From assembly GCF_003797765.1 (NCBI RefSeq), contig NZ_RKMB01000009.1:1-64000 (forward strand): 64,000 nt of DNA. Direction: 5' to 3'. The notes below the pieces were generated by a model. The model was not told where the DNA came from. It saw only the letters and a program-made list of their open reading frames with translations, and did no database searches. The DNA comes from Ramlibacter sp. WS9. Lineage in GTDB: Bacteria > Pseudomonadota > Gammaproteobacteria > Burkholderiales > Burkholderiaceae_C. Numbering within the stretch: position 1 is the stretch's first letter; every line of letters begins with the position of its first letter. A program made the translations under genes and the position numbers. This document shows positions 32,285-40,494 of the stretch, in pieces.

Positions 32285-32287
32285 ACT

Positions 32288-32322
32288 GGCTACCGGCTAC
32301 CGGCTACCGGCTACCGGCTACC
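32288..32322 (+). repeat. Heptanucleotide tandem repeat (GGCTACC)5
   Basis: Five exact tandem copies of GGCTACC start 3 bases after the AGGAC array. Both arrays lie in the 3' flank of the 14-gene operon. Confidence 0.97.
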
Positions 32323-32372
32323 GGCCGGCGAGCGACGTCGAAACCCTTTACTGAGCGCCCATCGCCTCCCGG

Positions 32373-33341
32373 CTACTCCACGTTGATGCCCTTGGTCACC
32401 GTCGACCACATGGCGCGCTCCCGGCTCGCCTGCGCCGCCATCGTTTCGGCGGTGCCGGGCCAGCGGTCATAACCCTGGTCGGTCCATAGCACTTTCAGTT
32501 CGTCGCTGGCGAGCGCCTTGCGTGCGGCCTCCGCGTAGCGGGTGGCCAGCGCCGCCGGCAGCTTCGGAGGTGCGTACAGGCCGTACCAACCCACCACTTC
32601 GAAGTTCGGCAGCCCGGCCTCGCGCATGGTGGGCACTTCCGGAAGGGCGGAGTTGCGCTCGCGCGACGTCACGGCCAGCGCCCGGACGCGGCCGCCGGCA
32701 ACGTAGCCGCGCGCGGTGCTGACGATGTCGAACATCATCCCGATCTGTCCGCCGATCACGTCCGTCATCGCGGGCGCGTTGCCTTTGTACGGCACGTGCA
32801 TCAGCTGCGTCTGCGATTGCGCTGCCAGCAACTCGCCGCTCAAGTGGTTCGACGCCCCCGTGCCCGCCGAGCCGTAGCCCAGCTTGCCGGGGTTGGCCCT
32901 GGCGTAGGCAAGCAACTCGCTCACGTTCTTGAACGGCAGATCCTTGTTGACCACCAGCACGTTGGCGTAGCTCACCAGCGGCGCCACGGGCGTGAGATCC
33001 GTCGCCGGGTCGAACGGCATCTTCTTGTAGATATTCGGGCTGATGGTGAGCGTGGGGCTCGCCGCGAAGAACAGCGTGAGGCCGTCGGGTGCGGCCTTGG
33101 CCACCGAGGCGCCTGCCACGTTGCCGGAAGCACCGGGGCGGTTTTCGACGATCACTTGCGTGCCGAGTTCGCGCGCGAAGACCGGTGCGAACAGGCGTGC
33201 CGTGGTGTCGACCGGGCCACCCGCGGCATAGCCAACGACGAGGCGAACAGGCGTGTTGATCTGGGCGGTTGCCTGCGAGGCGAGCAGCAGGAGCGCGGCA
33301 CCGGCAAGTGCGGTGCGACGGGTCAGGGCGGTAGTCTTCAT
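32373..33341 (-). CDS. Bug/TctC-family periplasmic binding protein
   Basis: A 322-residue solute receptor of the tripartite tricarboxylate transporter (Bug) family. A signal peptide with a twin-Arg stretch (LTRRTALAGAALLLLASQATAQ) precedes VRLVVGYAAGGPVDTTARLFAP, IVENRPGASGNVAGASVAKAAPDG and GTGASNHLSGELL, which are family hallmarks. ATG 33341 was chosen because GTGAGG lies just upstream. It is the last gene of the 14-gene operon and pairs with the Bug gene 8 bases upstream. No TctA/TctB lies nearby, as is usual for Bug proteins. Its ligand is probably the acid degraded by the operon. Confidence 0.92.
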   Translation of the reverse strand: MKTTALTRRTALAGAALLLLASQATAQINTPVRLVVGYAAGGPVDTTARLFAPVFARELGTQVIVENRPGASGNVAGASVAKAAPDGLTLFFAASPTLTISPNIYKKMPFDPATDLTPVAPLVSYANVLVVNKDLPFKNVSELLAYARANPGKLGYGSAGTGASNHLSGELLAAQSQTQLMHVPYKGNAPAMTDVIGGQIGMMFDIVSTARGYVAGGRVRALAVTSRERNSALPEVPTMREAGLPNFEVVGWYGLYAPPKLPAALATRYAEAARKALASDELKVLWTDQGYDRWPGTAETMAAQASRERAMWSTVTKGINVE

Positions 33342-33349
33342 GGCAAACC

Positions 33350-34336
33350 TCACTGGCTCAGACGGATGTTCGCGTCCTTCACGATGCGCGCGTAGATGGC
33401 GTAGTCGTCCTGCATGATCTTGGCGAACTCGGCGGGCTTGTTGCCGGCTGTCCAGAGGCCCAGCGCCTCGATCTTCGCGACCACGTCGGGCATCTTCAGG
33501 ATGCGATTGACTTCGTCGGACAATTTCTGCACCACGGGCGAGGGCGTTGCGGTCGGAACCAGCATGCCGAACCAGCCGTAGGGCTCGAACGATTTGTAGC
33601 CGAGCTCCTGGAACGTGGGCACGTCGGGCATTCCGGGGATGCGCTGCGTGCCGGTCACCGCGAGCGGGCGCATTTTCTGCAGGTGTGGCCGCGCCGAAGC
33701 GCTGTCGATGAAAGCCGAGCTGAGCTGGTTGCCCACCAGGTTGGTCACCAGCGGCGCCGCGCCCTGGAACGGCACGTGCACGAGGTCGATGCCTGCCTGC
33801 TGGTTCAACAGCGAGCCCTGGATGTGCGAAGAGGTGCCCGCGCCATAGCTGCCGAAGTTGTGCTTGCCGGGGTTGGCTTTCACCATCGCGATGAAGTCCT
33901 TGAGGTTCTTGGCCGGCGAGTCCAACGGCACGGCCAGCATGCTGGGGCTGCGCGCGATCATTGTCACCGGTGCGAGCTCCTTCAACGGGTCGTAGGGCAA
34001 CTTGTCCATCATGGGCGGCTGCTGGATCAACGCCGTGATCGCCACCAGCACCGTGTGGCCGTCGGCCGGTGCCTTGGTCACGAAGTTGTTGCCGATGGTG
34101 CCGGCCGCGCCCGGCTTGTTCTCCACGATCACGGTCTGGCTCCAGGCCTCCTGCAGCTTTTGCGCGATGGTGCGCGCCAGCGTGTCGGTGGCGCCGCCGG
34201 CCGGGTAGGGCACCACCAGCTTGATCGGCTGGCTGGGGTACGGAGCGGGCGGCGCGTTCTGCGCCAGCGCGGGCGCGCAGATCAAGGCACAGGCTGCTGC
34301 AAGGCAGAGGCGGCGAAGCATCGAAGGTTTTGTCAT
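33350..34336 (-). CDS. Bug/TctC-family periplasmic binding protein
   Basis: A 328-residue Bug-family receptor. The signal peptide ends ALICAPALAQ; IKLVVPYPAGGATDTLARTIAQKL, IVENKPGAAGTIGNNFVTKAPADGH and GAGTSSHIQGSLL follow. It is most similar within the window to the Bug protein at 46645-47622 (shared YPAGGATDTLAR, GTSxHIQGxLL and GYKxFExYGWFGM), which flanks the other end of the operon. The two may therefore bind the same or related acids. It follows the acyl-CoA ligase by 22 bases. Confidence 0.92.
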   Translation of the reverse strand: MTKPSMLRRLCLAAACALICAPALAQNAPPAPYPSQPIKLVVPYPAGGATDTLARTIAQKLQEAWSQTVIVENKPGAAGTIGNNFVTKAPADGHTVLVAITALIQQPPMMDKLPYDPLKELAPVTMIARSPSMLAVPLDSPAKNLKDFIAMVKANPGKHNFGSYGAGTSSHIQGSLLNQQAGIDLVHVPFQGAAPLVTNLVGNQLSSAFIDSASARPHLQKMRPLAVTGTQRIPGMPDVPTFQELGYKSFEPYGWFGMLVPTATPSPVVQKLSDEVNRILKMPDVVAKIEALGLWTAGNKPAEFAKIMQDDYAIYARIVKDANIRLSQ

Positions 34337-34358
34337 GGGAGGTCTCCAGTGGGTCTTG

Positions 34359-35885
34359 TCAGGTGATCGGTAGGGCCTGCGGGGTTGCGTGCAGCCGCAG
34401 CAGCTCGCGCTTGAGCACCTTGCCGTTGCCCGTCATCGGGAACTCCGGCACGGCGTGCACCTGGGCGGGTTGCTTGTAGGGCGCGAGGTTGGCGCGCAGG
34501 TGCGCCTGCAGCGCAGCCCTGTCCAGGGCGGCGCCTTCACGCAGTTGCACGAAGGCCACCACTTCCTCGTTGCCGTCGGGCTCGGGGCGGCCCACGACCG
34601 CGGCGCGCTGCACGGCGGGAAATGCGTTGAGCACGGACTCCACCTCGCCGGGGTAGACATTGAAGCCGGAGCGGATGATCATTTCCTTCAACCGGTCGAC
34701 CACGAACAGCGCACCGTCCGCGCCGCGTTCGCCGATGTCGCCGCTGGCGTACCAGCCGCCTTCGCGCATCACGGCCTGCGTTGCTTCGGCATCGCGGAAG
34801 TAGCCGGGCATCAGGCCGCGGCCGCGCATCCAGATCTCGCCGCGTTGGCCGGGCGGCAGTTCCGCGCCAGTGGCCGGGTCGGTGATGCGGAACTCCGCGC
34901 CTTCGAGCAAGTGGCCGGCTGCGGTGTCCGCACGGCCTTCGTTCAGCCGCGTCACGCAGACGGAGCCCGCGTACTCGGACAGGCCATAACCGTGGTGCAG
35001 CGGCATTCCGAATGCGGCTTCGACGCGGCGCTTGAGCGTGATGTCCAGGGGCCCAGCCCCGGCGTACAGGTAGCGCAGCTTTGGCGCCGGCGGCAAAGCG
35101 ATGCCGCGCTCCTCCATGTACGCCACCAGCCGCGCAAACAATGTCGGCGGGCCTTGCAGCTGAGACACCTCATGGTGGGCGATGGCGTCGAGCACGTCGG
35201 CCGGATCGAACTTGCTGCGCATCACCAGGCTGGCACCCGCATGCAGGCTGGCCGTGAGCACCGTGCCCAGCCCGAAGATGTGGGTCATCGGCAGGCAGGC
35301 ATACGAGCGGTCGTCGGGGCCGAGTTGCCGCGACTCGGCCGAGACCCGGCCGAAGTGCGTGACGCCGTCATGCGTCATGAGAACGCCCTTGGGCGAACCG
35401 GTGGTGCCGGACGTGAAGATGATCGCGCCGACGCTGCCGGCCAGCGGCTCGCCTTCCGGCTGCGCATCCAGCCGCAGCGCTGTGCGGTGGAGGCCGGGCA
35501 CCTGCGAAGCTCGCGCGTGCAGGCGTTGCGCGTGCGCGGCCGCGGCGGACGAGACCGCCGAGGTGAAGTAGCAGACCTTGGCATCGGCCTTGGCCGCGAA
35601 GGCATCGATTTCGCCCGGTGCCATGCGCGCGTTGACACCGCACGACCAGGCGCCGACACGGCTCACCGCGAGGATCAGCGCCACATGTTGCGGGCAGTTC
35701 TCGGCGACGATCAGCACACGGTCGCCCAGGCCCACGCCGTCGGCGCGCAGCTCGGCTTCAGCCGCGTCCACCAGCGCGCCCAACCGGGCGAAGGTCCACT
35801 GCGCGTCCGGCAGGTGGATGAACACCCGGCCCGGCTCGCGCGCCAGCCAGTCGTCGAACAGGGAGTGGATGCGGGTGGTGTTCAT
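34359..35885 (-). CDS. AMP-forming acyl-CoA ligase
   Basis: A 508-residue member of the acyl/aryl-CoA synthetase superfamily. AMP-binding motif IIFTSGTTGSPKGVLMTHDG is near residue 160. A5-type GYGLSEYAG, the hinge region (YASGDIGERGADGALFVVDRLKEMIIRSGFNVYPGEVE) and the C-terminal catalytic Lys (MTGNGKVLKREL) are all intact. It activates a carboxylic acid for the CoA-dependent pathway of this operon. The acyl group is unknown; length and motifs fit medium-chain or cyclic acids. It starts 11 bases after the upstream acyl-CoA dehydrogenase. Confidence 0.92.
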   Translation of the reverse strand: MNTTRIHSLFDDWLAREPGRVFIHLPDAQWTFARLGALVDAAEAELRADGVGLGDRVLIVAENCPQHVALILAVSRVGAWSCGVNARMAPGEIDAFAAKADAKVCYFTSAVSSAAAAHAQRLHARASQVPGLHRTALRLDAQPEGEPLAGSVGAIIFTSGTTGSPKGVLMTHDGVTHFGRVSAESRQLGPDDRSYACLPMTHIFGLGTVLTASLHAGASLVMRSKFDPADVLDAIAHHEVSQLQGPPTLFARLVAYMEERGIALPPAPKLRYLYAGAGPLDITLKRRVEAAFGMPLHHGYGLSEYAGSVCVTRLNEGRADTAAGHLLEGAEFRITDPATGAELPPGQRGEIWMRGRGLMPGYFRDAEATQAVMREGGWYASGDIGERGADGALFVVDRLKEMIIRSGFNVYPGEVESVLNAFPAVQRAAVVGRPEPDGNEEVVAFVQLREGAALDRAALQAHLRANLAPYKQPAQVHAVPEFPMTGNGKVLKRELLRLHATPQALPIT

Positions 35886-35896
35886 GGGGCGGTCAT

Positions 35897-37051
35897 TCAG
35901 CGACTGGCTTCACGTACGAGGTTGCGAGCGATGACGATTTGCTGGATCTGGCTCGTGCCCTCGTACAGGCGGAACAGTCGCACGTCGCGGTAGAAGCGCT
36001 CGATGCCGTAGTCGCTGATGTAGCCCGCGCCGCCGAAGATCTGCACCGCCCGGTCGGCCACACGGCCGCACATCTCGGAGGCGAACAACTTGCAGCACGA
36101 GGCTTCGGTGGCGACGTTCAGCCCTTCGTCGCGTTTGCGCGCCGCGTCGATCACCATGCAGCGCGCCGCATAGATCTCGGCTTGGCTGTCGGCGAGCATG
36201 GCCTGGACCAACTGGAACTCCGCGATCGGCTGGCCGAACTGCTTGCGCTCGATGGCGTAGTTCAACGCATCGCGCTGCATGCGCTCGGCCACGCCGACGC
36301 AGATGGCGGCGATGTGAATGCGGCCTTTTTCCAGCACCTTCATGGCCGTCTTGAAGCCCTGGCCCTCGAGGTTGCCGATCAGCTGGGTGGCCGGAACCTT
36401 GCAGTTCTCGAAGATCACGTCGGCGGTGTGGGCGCCGCGCTGGCCCATCTTCTTGTCCTTCTTGCCGATGGTGATGCCAGGCGTGTTCGCCTCCACGATG
36501 AAGGCGGAGACGCCGCCGGCGCCCTTGTCTTCCGGGTTGGTACGCGCCATCAGCGTGAAGATGCCTGCGTGCGGCGCGTTCGTGATGAAGCGCTTGGTGC
36601 CGTTGACGATGTAGTGGCTGCCTTCGCGGACGGCCGTGGTGCGCAGCGAGGCAGCGTCGGAGCCGGCTTCCGGCTCGGTCAGCGCGAACGATGCGATCAG
36701 CTCGCCGGTGGCTAGGCGCGGAAGGTACTTCTGCTTCTGTTCCTCCGTGCCGTCGAAGAGGATGCCTTGCGAGCCGATGCCCACCGTGGTGCCGAAGAGC
36801 GAGCGGAAGCACGGCGAAGTCTGGCCCATGGCCAGCATCACCATGACTTCTTCTTCCATCGTGACACCCAGGCCGCCGTACTGCTCGGGGACGGTCAGCC
36901 CGAACAGGCCCAGCTCCTTCATCTCGCGGACGATGTCTTCGGGAATCTCGTCGGTCTCGGCGACGAGTGCTTCGTTGGGGACGAGCCGCTCCCGCACGAA
37001 GCGGTTGACGGCGTCGAGCAGCTGGGTCAGTGTCTCTTGGTCTCTGATCAC
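35897..37051 (-). CDS. Acyl-CoA dehydrogenase
   Basis: A 384-residue FAD enzyme that would introduce an alpha-beta double bond into an acyl-CoA. FALTEPEAGSDAASLRT, the KRFITNAPHAGIF segment and IFGGAGYISDYGIERFYRDVR match the family. The C-terminal LYEGTSQIQQIVIARNL includes the catalytic Glu of the short/medium-chain type. It starts with GTG at 37051, whose bases overlap the stop of the aldolase-like gene as GTGA, so the two are translationally coupled. Confidence 0.92.
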   Translation of the reverse strand: MIRDQETLTQLLDAVNRFVRERLVPNEALVAETDEIPEDIVREMKELGLFGLTVPEQYGGLGVTMEEEVMVMLAMGQTSPCFRSLFGTTVGIGSQGILFDGTEEQKQKYLPRLATGELIASFALTEPEAGSDAASLRTTAVREGSHYIVNGTKRFITNAPHAGIFTLMARTNPEDKGAGGVSAFIVEANTPGITIGKKDKKMGQRGAHTADVIFENCKVPATQLIGNLEGQGFKTAMKVLEKGRIHIAAICVGVAERMQRDALNYAIERKQFGQPIAEFQLVQAMLADSQAEIYAARCMVIDAARKRDEGLNVATEASCCKLFASEMCGRVADRAVQIFGGAGYISDYGIERFYRDVRLFRLYEGTSQIQQIVIARNLVREASR

Positions 37052-38223
37052 AGTGCCTCCTCCGTTCCCAGAATCGCGGTCGCCTGGCTCGACAACATGC
37101 CACCGTTGCCGTGGGCGAGAGCGGTCTTGGCTCCTTGCACCTGGCGCTCGCCACAGTCACCGCGCAACTGCCGCACCGCCTCGATCAACGCGAAGATGCC
37201 GTACATGCCGGGGTGCACGCAGGAGAGGCCGCCGCCGTTGGTGTTGACGGCCAGCTTGCCGCCCGGCGCGATGGCGCCGTTTGCCACGAAGCGTCCACCT
37301 TCGCCCTTGGCGCAGAAGCCCAGGTCTTCCAGGAACAGGATGGTGTTGATCGTGAACGCGTCGTACAGCTCCACCACGTCCATGTCCTTTGGAGCAAGGC
37401 CGGCCATGGCGAACGCTTCGCGGCCGGACTGGCTGGCCGAGGTCACGGTGAGGTCGTGCATCGACGAGATCTGGCGGTTCCAGACCGCGGTGGCGTTGCC
37501 CAGCACGTACACCGGCTTTTTCGGCAAGTCTTTTGCGCGCTCGGCGCTCACCAGCACGTAGGCGCCGCCGCCATCGGTCACGAGGCAGCAGTCGCGCACG
37601 GACAGCGGGTCCGAAATCATGCGAGACGCGAGCACGTCTTCGCGCGTGAGCGGGCCGCGCATGAAAGCTTCGGGATTCAGCTGGGCCCAGGCGCGCGCGG
37701 CCACGGCCACATCGGCGAGCTGCTCGCGCGTGGTGCCGAACTCGTGCATGTGGCGCGATGCGGCCAGCGCGTACGCGCCGACGGGCATGGCCGGCTCGTA
37801 TGGGTGCTCGTACGGCTGCGGGTCGAGATGGCGCCGGGCCATGCTGATCTCGCGCCGGCCCAGCGCGGAGCTGCGCTGGGCGCTGCCATAGCACACCAGC
37901 ACGGCGCTGCACTGGCCGGAGCGGATCGCCTGCATGGCGGGCAGCAGGTGCGCGATGAAGCTGCTGCCACCGAGCATGGTGCCGTCGATGTAGCGGGGAT
38001 TCAGGCCGAGGTACTCGACGACGGGCATCGCCCACATCGCGGCCGAGGCGCTGGCGGTGCAAAGGCCGTCGATGTCCGTCATCTTCAGGCCGGCGTCGGC
38101 GACGGCGGCGCGGGCCGAGCGGGCCAGCAGTTCCATGTCGGTGAAGCCGGGTGTTTCGCCGCAGCCGAAAGTGGCCACGCCGGCGATGGCGGCACTGCCG
38201 CGCAAGTCTTTCAAGCTGCTCAT
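37048..38223 (-). CDS. Ltp2-like thiolase-fold aldolase
   Basis: A 391-residue thiolase-superfamily protein of the lipid-transfer (Ltp2/SCP2) group. The nucleophilic Cys of thiolases is missing: the loop near residues 83-90 reads MLGGSSFI. The motif normally GHPxGATG reads SCVHPGMYGI, and ELYDAFTINTILFLEDLG with NTNGGGLSCVHPGMYG is very like Ltp2, a retro-aldolase in steroid side-chain breakdown. I therefore call it an aldolase rather than a thiolase. It is coupled by ATGA overlap to the DUF35 gene just upstream, the known partner of Ltp2-type aldolases. Confidence 0.83.
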   Translation of the reverse strand: MSSLKDLRGSAAIAGVATFGCGETPGFTDMELLARSARAAVADAGLKMTDIDGLCTASASAAMWAMPVVEYLGLNPRYIDGTMLGGSSFIAHLLPAMQAIRSGQCSAVLVCYGSAQRSSALGRREISMARRHLDPQPYEHPYEPAMPVGAYALAASRHMHEFGTTREQLADVAVAARAWAQLNPEAFMRGPLTREDVLASRMISDPLSVRDCCLVTDGGGAYVLVSAERAKDLPKKPVYVLGNATAVWNRQISSMHDLTVTSASQSGREAFAMAGLAPKDMDVVELYDAFTINTILFLEDLGFCAKGEGGRFVANGAIAPGGKLAVNTNGGGLSCVHPGMYGIFALIEAVRQLRGDCGERQVQGAKTALAHGNGGMLSSQATAILGTEEAL

Positions 38224-38606
38224 GCCGCGGCTCCTTCGATGGCGTCGAACAGCACCAGGCCGCGACCTTCCTTCAGCTGCACGCGCGCCTGCACGCGTTG
38301 CCCGATGCGCACGGTGCCCGGCGCCAGATTCTCGACGCGGCTCATAAGGCGAACGCCTTCGTCCAGGTCGATGAGCGAGACGTTGAGATCGCCGCCTTCC
38401 GCCGGCTTGCGCCGCACGGTGGTGACGGCGTAAACCGTGCCGGTGCCCTTGGGCGCCGTCCACTCCAGCGCGCCGCTGCCGCAATGCGGGCAGCTTTCAC
38501 GCGGAAAGTACACGTGTTTGGCGCAGGCCGTGCAGCGCTGAATGAGGAAGCGCCCGGCGTCGAGCTCGAGTTGGTGAAAGGCTTGCACGCCTTGAGGTTC
38601 AGTCAT
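38220..38606 (-). CDS. DUF35 OB-fold/zinc-ribbon protein, aldolase partner
   Basis: A 128-residue protein with an N-terminal rubredoxin-like zinc ribbon (CTACAKHVYFPRESCPHCGSG, four Cys in CxxC...CxxC) and a C-terminal OB fold (GTVYAVTTVRRKP, VSLIDLDEGVRLMSRVEN). DUF35 proteins form complexes with thiolase-fold aldolases and hydratases. The gene overlaps the start of the Ltp2-like gene by 4 nt, which supports a complex. ATG 38606 was chosen for the GGAG just upstream. Confidence 0.9.
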   Translation of the reverse strand: MTEPQGVQAFHQLELDAGRFLIQRCTACAKHVYFPRESCPHCGSGALEWTAPKGTGTVYAVTTVRRKPAEGGDLNVSLIDLDEGVRLMSRVENLAPGTVRIGQRVQARVQLKEGRGLVLFDAIEGAAA

Positions 38607-38627
38607 TGCGATCTCCAAATATGGTTG

Positions 38628-38738
38628 TCATGCCGGGCTTGACCCGGCATCCATGGCGGCGCGCTGGCCAAGATGGATTGCGGGTCGTGCCCGCAATGAC
38701 ACATCAGGTTGCGTAGGGTGGGCACTTGTGCCCACCAT
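38628..38738. repeat. Three REP-like palindromes between SDR and DUF35 genes
   Basis: Three different hairpins fill the 131-base gap: 38628-38654 (TCATGCCGGG...CCCGGCATCCAT), 38672-38700 (ATGGATTGCGGG...CCCGCAATGAC) and about 38712-38738 (GTAGGGTGGGCAC...GTGCCCACC). They belong to the families also seen at 7672, 44175, 44641 and 44701. Confidence 0.8.
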
Positions 38739-39658
38739 CAAATGGGGTCCCAGGAGAAAACATCGGCGGAGCGGTCCAGGTCGAAGTAGCTCGCCTTCAG
38801 CGCGGGCAGTGCCTGCGCGGCGACGCTTTGCGGCGTCCAGCCTTCGCTGCGATGCACCGAGCGAACCGGGCGCGGCTGGCTCATCAGGAAAATCTCGTTG
38901 TTGCGCACGGCGAAGATCTGGCCGTTGGTGTCCTTGGCCGCGTCGCTAGCGAGGCACACGGCCAGCGGCGCGATCTTGGCGGGCGTCATCTGCTTCAAAC
39001 GGTCCACGCGAGCCTGTTCCTCGGGCGTCTCGGTGGGGATGGAGCCGATCATGCGGCTCCAGGCGAAAGGCGAAATGCAGTTGGAACGCACGTTGAACTT
39101 CTGCATGTCCAGCGCGATGGACTTCGACAGCGCCGCGACGCCCAGCTTGGCCGCAGAGTAGTTGGCCTGGCCGAGGTTGCCCACCAAGCCGGACGTGGAA
39201 GTCATGTGCACGTAGACGCCGCTCTCCTGTTCCTTGAAGTGCGGCGCGGCCGCGCGGCTGACGTAGAAGCTGCCGTACAGATGCACCTTGATCACGGCGT
39301 CCCACTCTTCCGGGCTCATCTTGTGGAAGAAACGGTCGCGCAGGATGCCCGCGTTGTTGACGACCACGTCGATGCGGCCGAAGGCTTCGACCGCGGTGCC
39401 GACGATGCGGGCGGCGGCAGCGGATTCGGAGACGCTGTCGGTGTTGGCGACGGCCTGCCCACCGAAAGCCTTGATCTCGTTGACCACGGCTTGTGCCGGG
39501 CCTTCATCCTTGCCTTCACCGGCAACCGACGCGCCGATGTCGTTGACGACGACCTTGGCGCCTTCGCGCGCCATGGCCAGGGCGATGTCGCGGCCGATGC
39601 CGCCGCCGGCACCAGTGACGACGACGACCTTCTCGGCCAGCATGGGGGTGTTGCTCAT
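38738..39658 (-). CDS. SDR-family 3-hydroxyacyl-CoA dehydrogenase (HSD17B4-like)
   Basis: A 306-residue short-chain dehydrogenase. VVVVTGAGGGIGRDIALAMA is the NAD-binding motif, and VVVNDIGASVAGEGKDEGPAQAVVNEI is typical of the multifunctional-enzyme-2/HSD17B4 group that oxidises 3-hydroxyacyl-CoA. NNAGILRDRFFHKMSPEEWD and the YSAAK catalytic pair are intact. A C-terminal extension of about 50 residues follows the SDR core. It would act after hydration in the operon pathway. ATGA overlap joins it to the upstream enoyl-CoA hydratase. Confidence 0.9.
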   Translation of the reverse strand: MSNTPMLAEKVVVVTGAGGGIGRDIALAMAREGAKVVVNDIGASVAGEGKDEGPAQAVVNEIKAFGGQAVANTDSVSESAAAARIVGTAVEAFGRIDVVVNNAGILRDRFFHKMSPEEWDAVIKVHLYGSFYVSRAAAPHFKEQESGVYVHMTSTSGLVGNLGQANYSAAKLGVAALSKSIALDMQKFNVRSNCISPFAWSRMIGSIPTETPEEQARVDRLKQMTPAKIAPLAVCLASDAAKDTNGQIFAVRNNEIFLMSQPRPVRSVHRSEGWTPQSVAAQALPALKASYFDLDRSADVFSWDPI

Positions 39659-40494
39659 TTCGTTTCTCCTTGTCTTGCTCCCTCTCCCGCTTGCGGGAGA
39701 GGGCTGGGGTGAGGGCTCGGCCATTGGAATGCCGACGGTTCCTTTTCGATGAAGCGGCGGGCCGCCTCGCGGTATTCGGGCGAGAGGAAGGCCAGCGCCT
39801 GGGCGTTGGCTTCGGCATCCAGCGCCGCGTCCAGCGCACCCGCATCGAGCGTGTTGCGCTTGAGCAGGCTCACAGCCAAAGCCGAGGCGCCTGCGAAGCT
39901 GGCGGCCAGTTCCAGGGCCCGCGCAAGCAGCCGGTCGGGTTCGTGCAGTTCCATCGCAATGCCCAGGCTCAACGCCTCCGGCGCGCGCACTTCACGCGCC
40001 GACAGCATCAGCTCCCTTGCGCGCTGTGCGCCCACGACGCGCGGCAATGTGTAGGTGGCGCCGGCGTCGGGTACCAGGCCGAGTTTCATGAACGACATGC
40101 AAAAGCGCGCGCGGGGCGTGGCCAGCACGAAGTCGGCCGCCAGCGCCATGCTGAACCCGGCGCCATACGCCGCGCCATCCACCGCCGCGATCAGCGGCTT
40201 GTCCAACGCGATCAGCTCGCGCAGCCAGCGGTGCGTCTCCTGCATGCGGGCGCGCCACTCGGCCGGTGTGCGCTGCGCGGAAGCCATGCTGCGAACATCC
40301 CCGCCGGCGCAGAACTGCCCGCCGCTGCCCGTGAGTACGACGGCGCGAACGCTGCCGTCCGCGACGACTTCGTTCACGGCGCGCTCGAGGGCATCCTTCA
40401 TCGCCGCGGAGAACGCGTTGCGAGTGGCAGGGCTGTCCAGCGTGATGACCGCGGTGGCGTCCTGGCGTTCCAGTTTGACGGGTGATTCGCTCAT
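39655..40494 (-). CDS. Enoyl-CoA hydratase/isomerase family protein
   Basis: A 279-residue crotonase-fold protein. LTGSGGQFCAGGDVRSM forms the first oxyanion loop, and AAVDGAAYGAGFSMALAADFVLATPRARFCMSFMKLGLVPDAGATYTLPR carries the second. The position of the catalytic Glu of hydratases (MKLGLVPD) reads Gly, and Asp follows two residues later, so it may be an isomerase or hydrolase rather than a classic hydratase. The gene overlaps both neighbours by 4 nt. Confidence 0.85.
   Translation of the reverse strand: MSESPVKLERQDATAVITLDSPATRNAFSAAMKDALERAVNEVVADGSVRAVVLTGSGGQFCAGGDVRSMASAQRTPAEWRARMQETHRWLRELIALDKPLIAAVDGAAYGAGFSMALAADFVLATPRARFCMSFMKLGLVPDAGATYTLPRVVGAQRARELMLSAREVRAPEALSLGIAMELHEPDRLLARALELAASFAGASALAVSLLKRNTLDAGALDAALDAEANAQALAFLSPEYREAARRFIEKEPSAFQWPSPHPSPLPQAGEGARQGETK

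Noticed and set aside
32235..32322. CRISPR array
   Set aside because: The repeats are 5 and 7 bp with no spacers, and no cas gene is near; these are microsatellites.
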